A DNA stretch of 27,096 nt, taken from contig DKNL01000213.1 of the NCBI GenBank assembly GCA_002474325.1, forward strand, positions 10,837-37,932. The letters are read 5' to 3'. The translations under genes were made by a program, and so were the position numbers. Source of the DNA: Opitutales bacterium UBA7389 (GTDB lineage Bacteria; Verrucomicrobiota; Verrucomicrobiia; Opitutales; Opitutaceae). Positions 23,580 through 27,096 of the stretch are shown piece after piece; within the stretch, counting starts at the first letter, position 1; every line of letters begins with the position of its first letter. The notes under the pieces were generated by a model. The model had not been told where the DNA came from. It ran no database searches and saw only the letters and a list, made by a program, of their open reading frames with translations.

Positions 23580-25714
23580 TGAGATCCTTCGTTCTACAGT
23601 GGCCATGGGCCTTGGTGCTTTTGATAGCGATTTTCCCGCTAGCCTGGCTTGCGGTGAATGCCCATAGCCAGCGACGCTTGATGAGATCAAGGCTGGGAGG
23701 AAAGACAGAAGGCAAATGGAATCTTAAAGATTGGCTATGGATCAGTGTATTCGTTCTTTTAACGCTCGCTCTAACCCGTCCGGGTTATCAACCCCAGCGA
23801 TTTTCGATAGAGCAGTCAGGACGGGATGTCGTTTTCGCGTTAGATGTTTCGCGTAGCATGCTAGCTCGCGATGCCTACCCATCGCGGTTAGAAGCGGCTA
23901 AGCAAGGCATTCGAGACTGCCTTGATGGATTCGAGGGAGAACAAGTGGGTCTCGTTATTTATGCTGGAAGTTCCTCAATCAGTTGCCCTCTCACGACGGA
24001 CTACGACTTTGTCCGCTACATGCTTTCCCAGATTCAGCCTCGTAGTGTAGAGTACGGAGGCAGTCTCCTGCTGTCGGCTATCGAAAAGTGCGTTGACCAG
24101 GTATTGAGCTCAGAAAGGCGCGGGTTTCAGGATATAATACTGCTAACGGATGGGGAAGACCATGGGCCTGGTATTGAATTGGTTGCCCGAAGAATAAAGG
24201 AGAGCGAGGCAAAATTGCTGATAGTGGGGCTGGGAGATTCGCAATCCGGCTCGCGAATTCCTATTTTGAACGAGGAGGGCGAAACGATTCCGTTAAAGCA
24301 CAAGGGGGAAATCGTCTATACTCGGCTGCGGGATAAGGAGCTGGGGGAGCTGGAAAGATTGTCGCCAGATAGCCAATACATAAATGTGGGAACGTTGCCA
24401 TTCCATTTGGGCGAAATCTATCAATCGTTTTCGCAGGACAAGGAGCGAATTGCTACCGGGAATGAATCAGGCTACGTGATCTACAAAGAGGGGGCGTTTT
24501 TCATTTTGCCGTTGGCTTTGCTCTTGGCGCTAATAGCGAAATCGGATTTGCGGATCCTAGACGGCGCCACCGCCAACCTGGCTATCCTGATAACGGTTGC
24601 CTTCGTTCCTTACAATCTCTGGGCTGGAGATGAGGATCCGATCGAGGCTAGGTTCTCGTCGGCCAGCGAAATGCTAGAGCAGGGCGACTTCGCGGAATCG
24701 GAGATAGCATTCGGGGAGTTGGTAGAGATTCTAGAAAGTTCCAGCACGGGTTCAGCGAACATGGCAGCCTCGTTATTCAACCAAGGTTTAAGTCGTTTGA
24801 AGCAAGCTGAAGAGCTATCGGGTTCCTCTCCGCGGGATGCTTTAGATGTGGCTCGAGGAGCCCAAGGATTATTTTTCGACGCAGCCCGGTATCGTCCAGG
24901 ATTTGAGAGAGCGGGAGCCCGCCTTGACGAGGTAGCGGGAATGCTGGAGCTTCTACAGGCTCGGGTGCGTGATGAAGAAAAGCAGGAACAGGAACGAGAC
25001 GAGAAAATCGAAGCGCTCTTGCAGCGAATCCGTGAACTGCGCGACGAGCAAGCGGAGTTAAGGAGGATGGTTGAGAGCTCGGATGTCGAAAGGCGTCCCG
25101 CTCGCCCAAATAGGTTTTCGAGAGCGACTCCCATTGAGCAAACAGTTCCTGAAAATGCCGATGCCAAAGGGAAAGCTTTCGCCGAAGACCAGGCGATATT
25201 GGGCCAGGAAGGCTTGTCTATAGAGGAGGAGATGAGGAGTTTGGATGTCGAGTTCTCAATGGCCAGCGTGCTTTCGCATGACAACTCAAGCGAATCGGTC
25301 CAAACCGTTATGCGGCAACCGATGAAATTGATCGAGCGAGCCCTGGCAGCCCAAAAGGAGGCTGAAGAGCTATTGCCCCAATGGCGATATTGGATATCAG
25401 CTCGAGCCCGCCAATCGGAGGCTATCGATCGTCTCCAGGAGATTCTGGATCTATTCGCGTCCAACAACGAAGATGAGGGCGAGGGAGATTGGGATGAAGA
25501 AGATTGGGAAGAATTTATGGATACAGATCCTGGTGCAGCTGTTGCCGCATCCATGCCAATGAAAGGCGAGTTCCGCAAAGACGCCATGATGCAGTCTCTG
25601 CCTACTCCAAATTTCTCGGCTGAGGACATTCTGAGGGAGGAGAAAAGCAGCCAGCAATTCAGGGAGCAGCAACGGGCCAAGGCTAATGCCGGAAAGGTAG
25701 AAAAAGATTGGTAA
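23579..25714 (+). CDS. BatB-like VWA protein with fused BatC-like TPR/coiled-coil tail
   Basis: The 711-residue protein starts at the ATG in TGATG overlapping the batA stop. It has N-terminal helices (about 8-27 and 51-66, then TRPGYQ). The VWA domain has MIDAS D89-V-S91-R-S93 and D191 in LLTDGED. Two further helices follow (about 306-320 and 332-348). Residues about 355-450 are helical TPR-like (EMLEQGDFAESEIAFGELVE, ASLFNQGLSRLKQAEEL). Residues about 455-500 form a charged coiled coil rich in E, R and Q. The remaining 200 residues are acidic and low in hydrophobics, with EDEGEGDWDEEDWEEF near 635-652. In Bacteroides-type operons BatB and the TPR protein BatC are separate, so this looks like a fusion. 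The tail beyond the TPR-like part is not recognised. Confidence 0.85.
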   Translation: MRSFVLQWPWALVLLIAIFPLAWLAVNAHSQRRLMRSRLGGKTEGKWNLKDWLWISVFVLLTLALTRPGYQPQRFSIEQSGRDVVFALDVSRSMLARDAYPSRLEAAKQGIRDCLDGFEGEQVGLVIYAGSSSISCPLTTDYDFVRYMLSQIQPRSVEYGGSLLLSAIEKCVDQVLSSERRGFQDIILLTDGEDHGPGIELVARRIKESEAKLLIVGLGDSQSGSRIPILNEEGETIPLKHKGEIVYTRLRDKELGELERLSPDSQYINVGTLPFHLGEIYQSFSQDKERIATGNESGYVIYKEGAFFILPLALLLALIAKSDLRILDGATANLAILITVAFVPYNLWAGDEDPIEARFSSASEMLEQGDFAESEIAFGELVEILESSSTGSANMAASLFNQGLSRLKQAEELSGSSPRDALDVARGAQGLFFDAARYRPGFERAGARLDEVAGMLELLQARVRDEEKQEQERDEKIEALLQRIRELRDEQAELRRMVESSDVERRPARPNRFSRATPIEQTVPENADAKGKAFAEDQAILGQEGLSIEEEMRSLDVEFSMASVLSHDNSSESVQTVMRQPMKLIERALAAQKEAEELLPQWRYWISARARQSEAIDRLQEILDLFASNNEDEGEGDWDEEDWEEFMDTDPGAAVAASMPMKGEFRKDAMMQSLPTPNFSAEDILREEKSSQQFREQQRAKANAGKVEKDW

Positions 25715-27096
25715 TGTTTTTTCCCATTAAACATTTCCTGCTTGGAGTAGCTCTCTTTCTTGTCATGATGAATGGGTTATCTGAGACTAGGCTCTATGCC
25801 CAAGATTCGGATACTTTATCGGAGAACTTCAAATTGGAGTTTCGCGAGACCAGTTTCTTCGCTGAGGAAGTGGCTACTGCGTGGCTGTTTGTCTCTAGCA
25901 GCGAATACCCGGAGATTGAGCCTGTGGAAGACCAAGGGGATGTTCGAATTCTCGGAACGAGAGTTCTCGAATTGGAAAATGACGATCGCGGAAATTTTCT
26001 AGGTATCGTAGAATTTGCTCCAAAGCGAGCTGGGATCCGGATTTTTCCTCCCGTTGTTGTAAAGGACGGCGATACGGTTGCTCGGACGGTATCGAGACAG
26101 ATCTTGGTCGGAGAACCTTATAAGACGGATGCCATGTCCTTCCAGGTGGAAGCCGGCAAACGAGTTGTCTACGAGGGAGAGCCCCTGAAAGTGTCTTTCG
26201 AATGGCGTTGCGATTTGCCGATGAACCAAATTCGCCATGTACAATTGTATCCAGAAATTTTCAACAATCCTGATATAGAGATCGTTGTTCCCCGTAGCGA
26301 TGCCTCTGAGGAATTTCAATTCGGAATACCCGTATCCGAGCGTAGAGTGATAGCTCAGCGTTTTGCAAAAGGCAACCGGTTCCCCGAAAACCTAGGCGTA
26401 TTAAGATTCGACTTCTACCTGCGATTCCGTGCGCCCGGCACTTATATGCTACCGAAAACCCGTTTGCAATGCTCTAGGCTCTTGGAAGACGACGCTCAAT
26501 CGAACCGGTACGCAGCTTATTTTAACAATGCTCTTTTTGAGAGAGTCGACAGTTCTTCTCCGCACGAGAGGATCTACACGGACTCAGATCCATTGGAAAT
26601 CACCGTTCGACCATTGCCTGGCGAAGGGAGACTCGAATCTTTCAGCGGGATATTCGATCCTCAGTCCGTAAGCGTTTCAATAAGGCCACCGACAGCTACC
26701 GTTGGACAACTGATAGAGATACAAATCGATGTTAGATCCGACGTATGTTCGGAAATGCTACAGATACCGGATATGAGTCGTCAATCGTCGATGAGAAACC
26801 GGTTTTGGGTAGGCCAGGAAGTGAACGAGATCTGGAGGTCGGACGGCAGGCGATTCGTGATGAGAGCCCGTCCCTTGACTACTCAGATCGCTACCTTTCC
26901 CAGTTTGTCGTTCCAGGTCTTCGATTCTAACGCGGGTTCTTATCGTTTAATAAAAACGGAGCCTCTTTCGTTTGATGTTAAGCCTCTAGATGGATTAACC
27001 TTCTTTCCAATGGAGAAGATTCCAGGGGCGCAGATTTCGATTGCCGCAACTGCAGAGGGAGTATGGCATAATCAAAGAGCGACGACCATGGGAGAT
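25714..27096 (+). CDS. BatD-like protein, C-terminal part beyond the window
   Basis: A frame of 461 codons opens at the ATG of TAATG (25714), overlapping the batB stop, and stays open to the window edge. Residues 1-29 are a signal peptide (HFLLGVALFLVMMNGLS, with a YAQ cleavage-like end). The rest is repeated beta-sandwich modules: FKLEFRETSFFAEEVATAWLFV, SFQVEAGKRVVYEGEPLKVSFEW, and LEITVRPLPGEGRLESFSGIF followed by VSVSIRPPTATVGQLIEIQI. The xVRPLPxxGxxxxFSG(I/V)xxF pattern is characteristic of BatD proteins. BatD normally ends in a membrane helix, which would lie beyond the window. It is probably a periplasmic module anchored with BatA and BatB. Conservation is loose, so it is called BatD-like from motif and operon position together. 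Confidence 0.85.
   Translation, partial: MFFPIKHFLLGVALFLVMMNGLSETRLYAQDSDTLSENFKLEFRETSFFAEEVATAWLFVSSSEYPEIEPVEDQGDVRILGTRVLELENDDRGNFLGIVEFAPKRAGIRIFPPVVVKDGDTVARTVSRQILVGEPYKTDAMSFQVEAGKRVVYEGEPLKVSFEWRCDLPMNQIRHVQLYPEIFNNPDIEIVVPRSDASEEFQFGIPVSERRVIAQRFAKGNRFPENLGVLRFDFYLRFRAPGTYMLPKTRLQCSRLLEDDAQSNRYAAYFNNALFERVDSSSPHERIYTDSDPLEITVRPLPGEGRLESFSGIFDPQSVSVSIRPPTATVGQLIEIQIDVRSDVCSEMLQIPDMSRQSSMRNRFWVGQEVNEIWRSDGRRFVMRARPLTTQIATFPSLSFQVFDSNAGSYRLIKTEPLSFDVKPLDGLTFFPMEKIPGAQISIAATAEGVWHNQRATTMGD

Noticed and set aside
24610..25734. 374-codon minus-strand open frame
   Set aside because: It lies wholly opposite the BatB coding sequence, is extremely serine-rich in a way expected from the complement of Glu/Arg-rich codons, and has no domain or signal.

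Overview
The window looks like the chromosome of a PVC-group bacterium, most likely Verrucomicrobiota (an Opitutales-type marine lineage), with Planctomycetota the main alternative. The markers are a 'PVC-type' propeller/HEAT/cytochrome c protein, a DUF1587/1595/1592/1588/1585 cytochrome paired with a DUF1552 Tat-exported protein, an FG-GAP/VCBS protein, a formylglycine-type sulfatase, and short palindromic intergenic repeats. Assignment is from remembered family characteristics, not a search. No rRNA, tRNA, CRISPR array, transposase or phage gene was seen.

Left edge (1-1348, minus strand): a secreted FG-GAP/VCBS repeat protein is followed 12 bases later by the start of a D-threonine aldolase/D-serine dehydratase-like PLP enzyme that runs off the window edge. 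A 250-bp divergent gap separates this pair from everything else, which is on the plus strand.

Region 1599-15559 (plus strand) is a catabolic block, almost all exported: an alpha/beta hydrolase that appears N-terminally shortened, an SGNH-like protein with a degenerate nucleophile block, the PVC propeller/HEAT/cytochrome c protein, a sulfatase, the DUF1592-type cytochrome with its DUF1552 partner, an acetylxylan-esterase-like hydrolase, and an aldose-1-epimerase-like protein with a signal peptide. Intergenic gaps here carry REP-like hairpins and short palindromes. The set suggests deacylation, desulfation and oxidation of a modified carbohydrate outside the cytoplasm. No glycoside hydrolase or TonB-dependent transporter is present in the window.

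Region 15711-19696 encodes a ribose/xylose-type sugar ABC importer: a double-ATPase subunit, a permease overlapping it by 4 nt and carrying an unusual insert of about 115 residues after its first membrane segment, and a lipoprotein sugar-binding protein. It plausibly takes up a monosaccharide released by the upstream enzymes.

Region 19741-27096 is a tightly coupled MoxR/Bat ('aerotolerance') operon: MoxR AAA+ ATPase, DUF58 protein, an unrecognised one-pass membrane protein, BatA, a BatB with a BatC-like TPR/coiled-coil tail fused to it, and a BatD-like protein cut by the right edge. Most junctions are ATGA, TGATG or TAATG overlaps, so the genes are probably co-translated. The unnamed membrane protein, the BatB-BatC fusion and the permease insert are the most unusual features.
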